From: Prochilodus magdalenae
Taxonomy: Eukaryota > Chordata > Actinopteri > Characiformes > Prochilodontidae
Assembly (NCBI GenBank): GCA_024036415.1
Contig: JAMWET010001896.1
Coordinates: 488,501-552,500 of the forward strand
Direction: 5' to 3'
Length of the DNA: 64,000 bases
The notes under the pieces are model-generated. The model was not told the origin of the DNA. It did no database searches and saw only the letters and a list, made by a program, of their open reading frames with translations. Position 1 is the first letter of the stretch. Each line of letters starts with the position of its first letter. Positions 12,085-22,755 of this stretch are shown in pieces. The position numbers and the translations under genes were made by a program.

Positions 12085-12897
12085 CCTGTGTCTTCTTCTT
12101 CTTCCTGAGACAGCTCAAGAAATTCAACCTGCCACAGACCCTGATGATCCAGTTCTACACAGCGATCATCGAGTCCATTCTCACAGCCTCCATAACTATC
12201 TGGCTTGGTTTCTCCACCTCACAAGAAAGAACCAAACTCCAGTGCATCACCAGGACAGCAGAGAGGATCACTGGATGTAACCTGCCATCACTTCAGCAGA
12301 TCTACACCAGCAGGGTGAGGAAGCGTGCTGGCAAAATTACATCTGACCCCTCACATCCTGGACGCCTCCTCTTCCAGACACTCCCCTCTGGTAGAAGACT
12401 GCGGTCCATCAAAACCAGCACAACACGTCATGCTAACAGCTTTTTCCCCAGAGCTGTAGCGCTCCTCAACCACAGTGGACACCTCCCACTGTAAACCTCA
12501 AACATACAACTGAACTGTACCAAACCGGACTGAACAGCTATCTGCACTCTGCCTATTTTTACTATGACTATTTGCACACCTGTACAGATGTTCTCTTTCT
12601 GTAAATATTCAGGTCATCTGTAACTTTCTATATATAATATTTTTCAACTAAATCTGTTTCACATCTCTCAGCTTCTTCAGCTCTTTATTCCCTTTAGTAC
12701 TTTTTACTTTTTTAATTGATCCCCTACCCTATTTACTGTTTAGTGTAATATTCCTTTAGTTTAATACTGTAAATAATCTGTGTTCTGTATTTTTGTTACT
12801 TGTTTTTGTTACTTGTCATACGTGTTGCTCTCACCAAGACAAATTCCTAGTAAGTGTAGCATACTTGGTGAAATAAAGAGATTCTGATTCTGATTCT
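12085..12897 (+). mobile_element. L2-clade LINE, 3' end
   Basis: The plus-strand frame ending at 12494 reads as an L2 reverse-transcriptase C-terminus: FFLRQLKKFNLPQTLM, YTAIIESILTASITIWLG, RTAERITGCNLPSLQQIY, SRVRKRAGKITSDPSHPG, SGRRLRSIKTSTTRHANSFF. A 3' untranslated region of about 400 bp follows and ends in AATAAAGAGATTCTGATTCT (repeated ATTCTG), the typical tail of the fish Maui-like group. It is 5'-truncated; this last part of the coding frame is intact. Confidence 0.88.
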
Positions 12898-14212
12898 TAC
12901 TCTGGGCCAACACAACAGAACACTGAAGAGCAAATGCACTGAGAACAGAAGTTCTAGTCTAGACTTTCTAGGTTGTTCCCGTCATCTGCGAAATGAAACA
13001 AAGATGCATAATGTAATAATCAACTTCCTGAAGACCTAAGAGGATTACTGGGAAGCCGGGGCAGCCTCATATTGAGTAGTGAGTTTGAAACTTTCGTAGC
13101 TCTTTGTAATGCGGTGTATTCGAATGCTAAATGCGGAGCCAGTGAAATAATTCCTCTTAATGCAAAGCGTAATTACCGCAGGGTCGTACTTGTTTACATC
13201 TTGAAGAAAATGGAAGAATGGACAGACTAATAGTGTAATTACAGGATTAGTCTGTCCTGGGTAATAGGGCGACAGCAGTACATGCAGCTAATTACCCCTA
13301 TTTCCACTGCTGGGCTTTTATTATTCCTGATGTAAGGCTTTGGCACGCTGAGACTTCCCACTGAGTAGGACAGACTCAATGAGTCTTCTCACATCTGCAC
13401 ATGTGAGAAAAGATGGTTTTCCGCGATAATCACCAACACTTTGCCGTTTCCATCATCGAAGTGGTGCGGAGCTTCGGAACCTGAAGCTAAACATCTGAAA
13501 CCCCTTAGAAGTTTCAGCCAAAACAAAAGCGCCGCTTCGGCTTTGCACTCTATTAGCGATTCGCGTTCGCACGTTTGATTTTCCAGCGTGGGTGTGCGGA
13601 GAAGGAAACTGATCATCGTCACTGAGCTTAAATGAGAAACGAGAAGCTGGATCGATCTAAAGGATGTTCGGTTTATCATGTGCAGACTTTCATACTGAAT
13701 GAATTCAATCAGTATCAATGGGATGATGTCATATATGAATATTACTGCTGCGAATATTAGGTGACGTTTTATTTTAGAGGGAGTTTAATAAGGCCTCATT
13801 GTTTGCTCAATGAAGTTGTAGCGTTCAGTAGGTGCAGGAGTATACTGTCTCTTTGGTGTGGAGGTAGTGCGCAGGAAGAACTGAGTGTGGGATGTGCTGA
13901 ACGGTAGAGACTACTGGACCTAGCTGTTTGTTTGGTCATTCGTGGTTTTCTGTAAGTAACGCTACTCTGTGGGCTTTACCCGTCCATGTATGAGCAAGCT
14001 AGGGGCTCTAAGAGACGTGTATATGCCTCATCGCTAAATAAACAAGCAAGTGGAACACCGCCAGTGTGTGTACGAGTGTCTGCTCCATTGTGCTTCGTGC
14101 TTTACCTGCCTCTAAAGCTCACCATCCGGGCTGGAGCTGGAAATTCTGCCCCTTCTGGCTCCAAAGGGTTACAACGTATGGAGCCTCTGCTGATGACAGT
14201 CCTTCTTAGTTA
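12898..14212. other. Unassigned unique-looking sequence
   Basis: From 12960 to 13760 the sequence is non-repetitive, with homeodomain-type ATTA cores (for example CTAATTACCCC near 13290). The 109-codon minus frame at 13389-13718 has no recognisable domain. It could hold conserved noncoding sequence; I cannot test this. Confidence 0.4.
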
Positions 14213-14790
14213 ACTCATCGTCAAAAGGACAGCTGCACCCAGAAGGAGGTGTGGGAGTGTGGTGCTGTTGGGAAGGAAGATAAAGGTGACCAGGATCAAT
14301 AACTGATGATAAATTTAGACTGATATGATCAATATTTATTGAGCTACACATACAGAAGTCTGTCTCTCTGTCAGTATGGCGTCGGGCCGCCATGTTTGCT
14401 AACCCAACATGCCAGACGTCTCGGTATGGAGCTGTAGCGGTTCCTAATGGTGTCCTGTGATAATCCATCCCATGCAGCTTGAATATCCTCACACAGTTCC
14501 TGCAGATGGTGCTGTAGGGCCGGAGGTGGAGTGAAACAAGGCCTTCTGGACGTGTGACACGTGACAACAAACCGTTGACCTTGGCGCTGACCACGGTGCC
14601 TCCACCAAGACAAAAGAGGGACACGTCACTGAAGATGACCTACTGCCATTCTGAGTCACTCCATGACGATCTGGTACGCACCATTGCAGTCTTTGGTGAC
14701 GGTGACGTGGTGTTAGGGACAGTCGACATAACAGCCTGTGTGCATGTAGTCCTGCACGTCAGGAAGTTATGGCTCCAGCAGAAATCTAAA
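14213..14790 (-). mobile_element. Tc1-like family A, near full-length deleted copy
   Basis: Left terminus ACTCATCGTCAAAAGGACAG then CTGCACCCAGAAGGAGG; the inverse appears at the end of the 16269 copy, defining a terminal inverted repeat of about 30 bp. The body carries the common internal deletion that removes the middle of the transposase. The 5' half decays near 14790. It faces the copy at 15650-16269. Confidence 0.8.
14371..14613 (-). pseudogene. Fused Tc1-like transposase remnant, 80 aa
   Basis: Open frame of 80 codons. Residues 4-16 (WRHRGQRQGQRFV) come from just after the first catalytic Asp. Residues 23-80 are the C-terminal helix region ending SIPRRLACWVSKHGGPTPY. The catalytic core between them is deleted, yet the frame stays open across the junction. 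Family length is about 340 aa, so this cannot transpose. A DNA-binding role is unlikely because the N-terminal HTH domains are absent. Confidence 0.6.
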
Positions 14791-14794
14791 GTGA

Positions 14795-15237
14795 AGTTCA
14801 AATCAAAGCTGTATATAGTCTATATCAAGCATTATAATTAATATCAGTATAAAATTATAATAATTGCATTATTAGTCGCAATAGTACATATAAACTCTTA
14901 TTAAGATCTGTTAAGAAATGCAAATGAATGAGCTTGAATTATCTCCTAAATTAAAATTTTCATATCTTAAGCATTTATACAATTATACACTAATAAAATC
15001 TTATTAATGGTTCCAACCGTAGCAGTGCATTCATAAAATATCTAAATGTATATCCTATTTATTAGCTTAAACCTAATAAGAATTTAATAACTCACTAATT
15101 CTTCAAAATGTGCTTTATATTCTACAGGAAATATGAAAATATGGAAGAGAGTTAAAGTAGAGCCATCACTGATTAAATGTTAAAGCCCTGAACAAGCTTT
15201 GAGAAAGTTTCCCACATTCTCATATTCATATTCCATA
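14795..15237. other. AT-rich spacer
   Basis: Very AT-rich, with many TAAT and ATTA words and no open frame of note. It lies between an inverted pair of Tc1-like copies and may be part of the pre-insertion locus. Confidence 0.5.
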
Positions 15238-15447
15238 ATCATGGATGGCGCAACGGATAACATCACTTGTCACCGAGCTTCTACACCATGTGGGAGATTG
15301 GGGTTCGATTCCTGGTCTGGGTGACTATGCTGTGCTACACCAATAAGAGTCCATGGGCAAGACTCCTAACACTACACTGGCCTACCTGTAATATGATTAA
15401 CCTTGTAAGTCGCTCTGGATAAGAGCATCAGCTAAATGTCATAAAAG
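15238..15447 (+). mobile_element. tRNA-derived SINE
   Basis: A 5' tRNA-like head with an A-box-like word (GGCGCAACGGATAAC) and a good B box GGGTTCGATTCC at 15301-15312, spaced as in an RNA polymerase III internal promoter. A unique body follows (CAATAAGAGTCCATGGGC), then the tail AAGTCGCTCTGGATAAGAGC that many fish SINEs share with partner LINEs. Full length about 210 bp. A minus-strand relative lies at 17458-17665. Confidence 0.85.
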
Positions 15448-15649
15448 GAAATTCTCAAAAGGTTAATTCGTAACAAGAACAACTTGCGTGCCACTTGATT
15501 TACATGCATCTGTTTTTTAAAAATTGCATGTTGTAATTTGACTTTGTCATATGATGGAAGAGGTATATGATCAAACACTACCATCATATTAAAGAGCAGT
15601 AGATAGAAAGACTGTCCACATATTAGAGGCCATGAAAGCCATAATAACG

Positions 15650-16269
15650 CCACTCAACATCAAAACAATCAGAAGGAATCAACTCACAGGAATGAAACTT
15701 GGTGGGTAGGTTTGATAATATGAGACATGCCACTGATTCAAAATTCACACCTGGCTGTGCATGCGACGTGAGTAAGGATGGCCTTATTACTGTACCTGTT
15801 AGTGCTAACACCATTGGCAGACAGCTGCACCTGACTCAGAATGGCAGTAAGTCATCTTCAGTGATGTGTCCCTCTTTTGTCTTGGTGGAGGCACCGTGGT
15901 CAGCGCCAAGGACAACGATTTGTTGTCACGTGTCACGCGTCCAGAAGGCCTGGTGTCACTCCACCTCCACCCCTACCGCACCATCTGCAGGACCTGTGTG
16001 AGAATATTCAAGCTGCATGGGATGGATTATCACAGGACACCATCAGGAACCTCTACAGCTCCATACCGAGACGTCTGGCATGTTGGGTTAGCAAACATGG
16101 CGGCCCAACGCCATACTGAGAGACAGACTTCTGTATGTGTAGCTCAATAAATATTGATCATATCAGTCTAAACTTATCAGTTATTGATCCTGGTCACCTT
16201 TATCTTCCTTCCCAACAGCACCGCAATCCCACACCTCCTCTGGGTGCAGCTATTCTTTTGACGATGAGT
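15650..16269 (+). mobile_element. Tc1-like family A, near full-length deleted copy
   Basis: Right terminus GGGTGCAGCTATTCTTTTGA, then CGATGAGT, mirrors the left end of the copy at 14213. The 5' terminus is degraded (AGAAGGAATCAACTC at 15671). It carries the same central deletion, and the same extra loss of about 20 bp after CTTGGTGG, as the 14.2-kb copy, so both come from one subfamily. Confidence 0.8.
15877..16119 (+). pseudogene. Fused Tc1-like transposase remnant, 80 aa
   Basis: Open frame of 80 codons, nearly the same as 14371-14613. It has RHRGQRQGQRFVVTCHASRR joined directly to the LCENIQAAWDGLSQDTIRN and GGPTPY C-terminus. The second and third catalytic acidic residues are deleted. 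The frame is intact in both neighbouring copies, which more likely reflects recent shared ancestry than selection. Confidence 0.6.
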
Positions 16270-16594
16270 GTAATTTTGGCCGATCCTGGGTTGTTAATAG
16301 CTGTATAACCCTACAATTAATTTGCCAAATAGGTTGTCTGAATGACTAACTAGCACAATGCTAAATTTCAGCCACAGTGCTTATTTATGCACTTCTGTCA
16401 TGCGCCTCTTATTGCAGATTTGTCCTACCCGTTTAAGATTTACCGTTGCCGTCTCCAGTGGAATTAAATTCCTTTAGTAATTTGATCTTTTTCACTGTTT
16501 GTTGCACCTTTGTTTTGACAACCAGTTGCTGATGAATGGAATCCTGTATGGTGTACGTTACTATTATCGTTATGTGCTGTCGGAACATTTCCAG
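16270..16594. other. No feature recognised
   Basis: Unique-looking AT-moderate sequence between a Tc1-like copy and the RTE remnant. Confidence 0.5.
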
Positions 16595-17059
16595 CTATTG
16601 GCAACTATATGAATGAGGCTTATCTAGAATATACTGTCCTCTGTTTGGCTCGTCCACCTTCTCCATGGTTCCTTCATTGATTGCTCTGACTGTATTCATC
16701 CATCTTGCTGCTGGTCGTCCTCTTCTTCTGTTTTGTCCTTCAACTCTTCCAGGCATCGTGGTCTTTTCCCATGACCTGTTTCTTCTCAGGATATGCTGAA
16801 ATAAGATATCTTCAGTTTTCGTTGTCTGGGCTTCCAGTGAAAGTGAGATCTTTGTTTTCTTTGCTGTCCAAGTTTCTCCCAGAAGTCTTTTCCAACACCA
16901 AAGTTTAGACGTGTCTATTTTTTTCTTGTCTTGCCTACTTAATGTCCTGCTTTCACATCCATAGAACCATGGAGAAGACCATAGCCAGGACGAGCCTGAT
17001 CTTCGTTTGTAGAGACAAGAAGCTCTTTCACCCTTGTTTTCTTGAATGCTGGGTGTCAT
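16595..17059 (-). pseudogene. RTE reverse transcriptase C-terminal region
   Basis: A 154-codon open frame with YGCESRTLSRQDKKKID, LWCWKRLLGETWTAKKT, ILRRNRSWEKTTMPGRVEGQ and RRRGRPAARWMNTV, the hallmark C-terminal zone of RTE/BovB-type LINE proteins. It lacks start and RT context upstream. This is the best preserved part of the element. Confidence 0.8.
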
Positions 17060-17457
17060 TAATAACTGAGCTGAGTAGGAAAACGTTGTCCACCATTTGC
17101 AAATCTTCTCCTACTGTCATAACCTTGATTGTCTTCATACTGAACTAAAGTCCCAACTTTTCACTCAGTTCTTCAGTCTTCCTTATTTGGCTCTACGAGT
17201 GTTGTTTCATCCATTAAAGGTTATTGATGTTCCTCCCACCAATCCTGAATCCAATCTGACATAATCCCTGACATTATAGGCTTACCAAACAAAACATCTC
17301 ACCATAAGTCACCTTGGGTGTTTAGGATGGTAGTAACATGCAAAGTAATGTTGTCTACTGCAGATGAAGATGAAGAAGTTGGGTCTATAAATACTTGTGG
17401 GGTGTGAGTGACAGGATCCATAGATTGAGAAAAGGTGGGGCAGTGCAGGGAATGTCT

Positions 17458-17665
17458 CATTTACATTTACGGTATTTAGCTGATGCTAATGAAGGATAAT
17501 CATATTACAGGGAGGCCAGTGTAGTGTTAGGAGTCTTGCCCATGGACTCTTATTGGTGTAGCACAGCATAGTCACTCAGCCTGGGATTCGAACCCCAGTC
17601 TCCCACATGTGGTGGTGGCTACTTGGTGGGTAGTGGTGTTATCCACTTAGCTACACCAACCACCT
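17458..17665 (-). mobile_element. tRNA-derived SINE inside the RTE remnant
   Basis: Minus-strand head GGTTGGTGTAGCTAAGTGG (A box) and B box GGGGTTCGAATCCC (17596-17583), the same body as the SINE at 15238 (ACCAATAAGAGTCCATGGGC), and a 3' end with CAGCTAAATACCGTAAATG. The GTCGCTCTGGATAAGAG part of the tail is deleted. Length about 208 bp. Confidence 0.85.
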
Positions 17666-17679
17666 CGGTCCATGTGTGG

Positions 17680-17960
17680 AAGATGTCTCCAAAGCAGATG
17701 TTAATGAATGGCTAAAAGGTGTGACTGAGCATTTAGGCGTGGCCGAAGACCATAGTGTGAAGGAAGTAGCTGAACCTGCAGGCGTATGGAAGCGTATGGA
17801 CATATGGGTCTACCAGCAGTGGCTTAAACGGGAAGACATCCACCAAATCTGGCCCAACTGTGCAAGTCTTTGAACACTGATGTAACCTACATCCAGAAAC
17901 ATGTCGAGTCTAATCTAAATCCAGTCACAGCTGTTGTTGGTGCTTGTGGAGGTGTTACAC
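17680..17960 (+). mobile_element. Tc1-like transposase C-terminal relic
   Basis: Shares with 61600-61890 the words CCAAATCTGG, AACTGTGCAAGTCTTTGA, CAGAAAC.TGTC and AGTCACAGCTGTTGTTGGTG. Translation of 17880-17950 resembles the closing 'VESxxxxVTAVxxAxGGxT' stretch of Tc1-type transposases. Very decayed; no open frame spans it. Confidence 0.5.
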
Positions 17961-17974
17961 ATATTAAGTACAGT

Positions 17975-18340
17975 TCAGTGACAGGGGGCTTGGTGACCTT
18001 GTGTCCTGCATCCAGGCGGCACTTTTTGTTTTAAGGCCTTTGGTTGATCAGTGTAGAGATTGCTCATTAGAACAGTGAGATGCTCTGGTATTGCGATTTT
18101 CCTTAATTGTATGTGGGCAACACAGTCAATGGCTGTAGTCAATGACCGGGATATTGAATTGCTTCTTATACTCATTGGCTTTTTCAGGGATCCAGAGTCT
18201 ATCTATAATTCCATCTCTTGTTCCTGAATCCTGCCTGCACATGTGACTGCTCTCTTTCAGTGCAAGGCTCCAGGTCATGGTGAAGGATCTAGAGCTTTAA
18301 GATCAGTAGGGAAGATTTCACTATTAAGGAAAACGTGTGA
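17975..18340 (-). pseudogene. RTE reverse transcriptase fragment
   Basis: The minus frame from 18175 gives DCVAHIQLRKIAIPEHLTV followed by LMSNLYTDQ, matching the RT palm/finger region just after the 'IDYxKAFDCVDH' motif of RTE elements. Upstream, in another frame, SGTRDGIIDRLWIPEKANE precedes it as expected. Several frameshifts; the catalytic YADD box was not found. Confidence 0.7.
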
Positions 18341-18744
18341 TTTGCGCACTGCCTTTCTTTGGTATTTGGATATAGACTGACCTCCTCCAGGCCTCCTAAT
18401 TTGGTAAGTAATTTAACCATAGCTTCTTAGAATCTTGAGGTATGGCGGTGGAGGTGTGGCTTTACTCTCAGGGCTTCACTGACTTCATCAAATAGCACTA
18501 AAAGTCTAAGAGCCGACGGATCAACGAAGGGGTCTTGGGAATGTTGTTTTGTAACCGTATATATTCTCTACATCTTTTTATGATTTGTCCGTTGTCATCT
18601 TTTGGAGTACCAATTTCATCTCCCGTCTCTTTTAAAACCTCTTTGGAACTTGCAGGTTAGTTCTTCTAACAGGTCTTTTGTCCTTCTTGAATTTGGATTC
18701 TGTTTTCAAGATTTTTGAGAATGCTAGACATCCTGATGTCGCTG

Positions 18745-18960
18745 CTCCCCAATTAAGGTACACATACCGGGACATTAATGAAGGATTCGTTCTCCTGCTT
18801 CGTTACTGATACCAAGGCCGTCCTACCCAACAGCATTTCCCTCCTTCTCTTGTTTGTCCATAGCATTCCAGTCTCCAATCACCGGTGAATGGGTCTTATC
18901 AATTTTGGCGTGAGCTAGACCATAAAATTCTGGTTTGTTGAAATCTCCACCTTCCCTCTA
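18745..18960 (-). pseudogene. RTE endonuclease segment, copy 3
   Basis: Minus translation gives PEFYGLAHAKIDKTHSPVIG followed by DWNAMDKQEKEGNAVG, then after a stop DGLGISNEAGERILH. The GDWNA core of the APE-type endonuclease sits at 18876-18862. It lies downstream of linker-like sequence (LDGTQRGL region), so it is out of place for a simple element and looks like a duplication. Confidence 0.7.
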
Positions 18961-19309
18961 ACTTTCTTGGATTCCTCTTTAAAGTCCTCTTTGAGTTCCG
19001 TCCAGAGCTCTGCTGTTTCTTTACCAGTTATGTCCAGCCACTGAAATCCATAGCTGATGTTTTCTTAGAAGATCAGTCGTATGTTTTCCAGCTGATATTA
19101 TTGGAGTCTGGTGGTCTGATTGTTGTTTCTGAACTACATATGAAGCTTGCATGTTAGAGGTTTGCGATCTGTTCCTCAGTGAAGCTCTTCTATCCCTTAA
19201 TGCAAAGACTGAAGTCTTGTTTGGTTTCGGTGAACTCTATCCGGTGATGTCCAGATGTACACTTGTCATTGGGATGTGTTAGTTATGAAATATTCATCGT
19301 ACTTGCAGA

Positions 19310-19720
19310 AATTGATTACTTGTTCTCTTGCTCAAGCAAGGCCTTCTTGTCCAACAGCATTTCCCTCTTTCTCATGTCTATAGCATCCCAGTCTCCGTTC
19401 ACTTGTCAAATTCGGCCTGGGCTTTATTATAAATCTGGACGATTTCTTCCTCCACCGTGTCCAACCTGAATGGCAGAACTGATAAATGGTTGTGCATGAA
19501 TTCATATTGACATCAGTTGGACATTACCGGCATTAGATCCAATAATCGTCCTGTTGACATCCTTGTTGACAACGAAAGCCGCTCTAATACTTCTTTGTTG
19601 TTTGTGACAGGTAGTAGATAGCATGTTCCCCTGATTGAAAGTGTCCTAATCCGTCCGTTTTAGCTTGCTGAGCTCCAGGATGTTGAGGCCTAGACCACAC
19701 ATTTCCATTCCACCCTACTT
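19310..19720 (-). pseudogene. RTE endonuclease segment, copy 2
   Basis: Minus translation includes LNILELSKLKRTD, FVVNKDVNRTIIGSNAGNVQ and IHAQPFISSAIQV, matching the N-terminal half of an APE endonuclease (the ISELKW...VNK...GxNxxNDRM...GKPFNITVIQVYAPT order known for RTE). A shorter 'EKEGNAVGQEGLA' echo follows at about 19370-19330. Confidence 0.65.
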
Positions 19721-20044
19721 CCAGCTCCATCCTCTGTACATTCCACTGCGATTTGTGTTTTTGCAGCTCTGAATTCTCTTTTCTCGCTTGCCAGCTTCGG
19801 CAACTAGATGTCCTGAAGCCTTTGATCTCGCTGCATTATACACGCAAGCTGTACTCGGAGGAAACCTCAGCAACAAGATGAGTGCCTTCCTGGGAGGGCT
19901 GGCACTTGTCAATCATTCTATTGTGTCTATCCATGTGGTTTTCTTGGTGAAGTGCAAAAGAGGCTTACCATTGCCTTCTTTCATGCAGTTGAATCAACAT
20001 TTTTGAGATTTGTTACCTCTGGGATCATCGGTTAAAGACATTGT

Positions 20045-20290
20045 CCTGTATCGCCGCTCACATACACATACTAGGACATTAATGAAGGATCCTTCCTGAT
20101 ACCAAGGCTATCTTATCCAACAGCATTTCCCTCCCTCTCATGTTTGTCTATTGCATTCCATAGTCTCCAATCACTGGCGATACATCTTCTTTCCAGGTCT
20201 TGTCAATTTCGGTGTGAGCTAGACCATAAAACTGGATTTCTTCATCATTTACGTCCATTGTTGGGTCATAAACCTGAATGGCATTCAATC
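20045..20290 (-). pseudogene. RTE endonuclease segment, copy 1
   Basis: Minus strand encodes IQFYGLAHTEIDKTWKED and VSPVIGD, then REMLLDKIALVSG, parallel to copy 3 at 18745-18960. DNA words shared between copies include CCAACAGCATTTCCCTCC, CAATCAC.GG and GAGCTAGACCATAAAA. This supports an internal duplication or two overlapping insertions. Confidence 0.65.
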
Positions 20291-20309
20291 AAACTATCAT
20301 GGTTATACA

Positions 20310-21109
20310 CCAAGTGGTCACTTCGTTAGGTACACCTCCTGGTACCTACACTCATTTTCCATTGTCCATCTACAGTTACAAAGTCTATTGACTTTCCTTC
20401 TCCCCCTGTTCTGCAATGGTTAGTACCCCCACAGGACCACCACAGGGCAGGTATGATGTGGGTGGTGGATCATTCTCAGCACTGCAGTGACACTGACATG
20501 GTGGATGGTGGTGTGTTAGTGTGTGTGGTGCTGGTGTGAGTGGATCAGACACAGCAGTGCTGCTGGAGTGTTTAGACACTGTGTCCACTCACTGTCCACT
20601 CTATTGGACGCTCCTACCTTGCTGGTCCACCTTGTAGATGGACAGTCAGAGACGATAGCTCATCTGCTGCTGCACAGTGCAGTGTTGGTCATCCTCTAGT
20701 CCTTCATCAGTGGTCACAGGACGCTGGCCACAGGACGCTGGCCACAGGACGCTGGCCACAGGACGTTGCCCATAGGACATTTTCTTTGGTGGACGATTCT
20801 CAGTCCAGCGGTGACACTGAGGTGTCCAACAGCACTGCTGTGTCTGATCCACTCACACCAGCACAACACACACTAACACACCACCAGTGTCACTGCATTG
20901 CTGAGAATGATCCACCACCACCATACCTGCTCTGTGGTGGTCCTGTGGGGGTCCTGACCATTGAAGAACAGGGTAATACAGTATACAGAGAAACAGATGG
21001 ACTACAGTCTGGACCTGTAGAACTACACAGTCCTCCAATATGGTCAGTGGAGCTGATAAAATGGACAGTGGGTGTAGATACATGGAGGTGTACCTAATAA
21101 AGTGGTTGG
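20310..21109. mobile_element. Palindromic non-autonomous DNA element with core minisatellite
   Basis: Ends TTAGGTACACCTCC (left, 20326-20339) and GGAGGTGTACCTAA (right, 21084-21097). Arms of about 150 bp are inverted copies: GTGAGTGGATCAGACACAGC at about 20536 versus GCTGTGTCTGATCCACTCAC at about 20838, and GTGGTGGATCATTCTCAGCA versus its complement near 20905. Between the arms are three to four 14-bp units GGCCACAGGACGCT (20717-20775). No transposase. A second copy at 57505-58120 has a longer core. Confidence 0.8.
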
Positions 21110-21410
21110 TAGGTGGATTAACATCAGTAGATGTTTTCCGTTGTCTGGTCTCTGCATCATGCTATCTGTTTTGAGAGTGTGGAAAATCCTAAATATATAA
21201 ATAACTTGGGTAGTGTGGGGATTTTGGGTTCAACTTCAAATACAGAGTGTAGCTCGGTGAAACGTGTGTAGGCGATAGGGGGAAAAACTCTGAAATGGCA
21301 CCTCTGCACTCGCAGCCTCCATCTTTCTTGTCTGTAATTGTCGCCCCAAGGCGAAAAAATGCCCTCGCTCCCTGAAACGCTTGTGTTCTGTAACCGTACT
21401 CCAAAGGGAG

Positions 21411-21660
21411 GGGTGGTGGCACGGCGGTTAGAGTGCTAGGCTCCAGGCTAACAACCTGACGCTTCAGAGACTCAAATCTAAGCGGAGCCGGCAGGCGAAT
21501 ACACAGAGCTTCAAGTTCAACTGAGTCAACAAACTCCATCCACCTGCCCGCATTGTGTCCCTCAGCGAGACACTTAACTGGTAGCGCTGTGGAGAGGCTG
21601 ACCCTGAACTCTGACCCTCGCCGTTCAGCTGAGGGATGGGTCTGTAACAAGAGAGATATT
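21411..21660 (+). mobile_element. tRNA-derived SINE, decayed
   Basis: GGTGGCACGGCGGTTAGAGT resembles the A box of a tRNA head, and GAGACTCAAATCT about 50 bp on a decayed B box. Then come GTGTCCCTCAGCGAGACACT and TAA, the 'cccttgagcaaggcactta' body word of several fish SINEs. Tail unclear. A different SINE family from those at 15 and 17 kb. Confidence 0.6.
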
Positions 21661-21915
21661 TCATCGCACACAGAGGTGATATAAAGTCGGAAGCAGCTTC
21701 TGATCATGCTACTATGACTAGGGTAGTCCAGATATTGCATTGGATTTATCAGGGTTGGGGGACTCGAATCTCACGACTCAATTCGAGTCGCATGTGAGTC
21801 GCAAATTTGCATGACTATCACTGATAAAAGACTCCACTTGATATTGACTTGGTGTTCATCACTTGAGATTTGACCTTGACTTGACACAGATGACTTGAAA
21901 TGACCTACAGTGACT

Positions 21916-22450
21916 AACTCTCTGTGATAATCCATCCCATGCAGATTGAATATCCTCACACAGTTCCTGCAGATGGTGCAGTAGGGGTGGAGGTGGAGTG
22001 ACACCAGGCCTTCTGGACGTGTGACAACAAACCGTTCATCTTGGCGCTGACCATGGTGCCTCCACACACAGATCTGTTGGTCGTCTCCACCAAGACATAG
22101 GCGGGACTCATCAAGGAAGATGACCCGCTGCCATTCTGAGTCACTCCAGAAAAATCTTTGGCAACGTTGCAGGTGTTAAGGGTAGTCATGGTAACGTTCT
22201 CTGTGTATGTAGCCCTGCGTGGTGCAGGCGTCTGCCAACGGTGCATTAACAAGATGACCCATGGAGGACATCACTGTTTGCTGAAGGCCCGCAATGGTGG
22301 CTGTTGGGTCAGTCAAGCAAACTGATAAGGCCCGTCCTTGCCTTTGCCCAACCCAACGTGAAACTTTAATCATTGGCATGTCTCAGGATGTCAAACCTAC
22401 CCACCAAGTTTCATTCCTGTCGGTTGATTCCTTCTGGGTGCAGCTGCCCT
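21916..22450 (-). mobile_element. Tc1-like family A, 5' and central part
   Basis: The right terminus TGATTCCTTCTGGGTGCAGC at 22425-22444 is the family A 5' end in inverse. Across the copy lie TTTGCTTGACTGACCCAACA (inverse), the FSDES region, the WRHHGQRQDERFVVT block (22067 downward) and the common central deletion. The 3' terminus (C-terminal codons) is missing beyond 21916. Confidence 0.8.
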
Positions 22451-22753
22451 TGCAGCTGTTCCTTTGCATACGAATTTATTTTCCCAGACCTGTGAACTCA
22501 TGAACGGTTGTACAGTGTGGATCCACACTTTACTCTCAGCTGATACAGCCAGGTGAGCTCTCCCATTAGTTGAGGACAGGAGACCTTATATGTTAGATAA
22601 GATTTATAAAGTGAAAGTGGAATCAATTAGCCAACCACCGATGCATGCTGAGTGGGAACAGTTTTGTAAAAACACATAGGCCTTCCGCAAATGGTGTTGG
22701 CAGCTTCAGGCCAAGAAGCTTTACTGAAAAAAACCCCATACAAGGTCCTGACA
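22451..22753. other. No feature recognised
   Basis: Short spacer between two Tc1-like elements; no coding potential seen. Confidence 0.5.
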
Positions 22754-22755
22754 TA

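Larger units (their letters stand above)
16595..20295 (-). mobile_element. RTE-clade (BovB-like) LINE, heavily decayed
   Basis: Minus-strand translation in several frames yields, 5' to 3', endonuclease motifs (20.3 to 18.7 kb), reverse-transcriptase motifs (18.6 to 18.0 kb) and the C-terminal zone (17.06 to 16.6 kb), in the order of an RTE/BovB polyprotein. Many stops and frameshifts show an old insertion. Part of the endonuclease is present two to three times. A SINE (17458-17665) and a Tc1-like relic (17680-17960) lie within it. Family assignment rests on GDWNA, IPEHLTVLMSNLYTDQ and YGCESRTLSRQDKKKID. Confidence 0.75.

Noticed and set aside
15238..15447. True tRNA gene
   Set aside because: A- and B-box-like words are present, but there is no cloverleaf-compatible acceptor pairing that I can see, and the SINE body and LINE-type tail follow.
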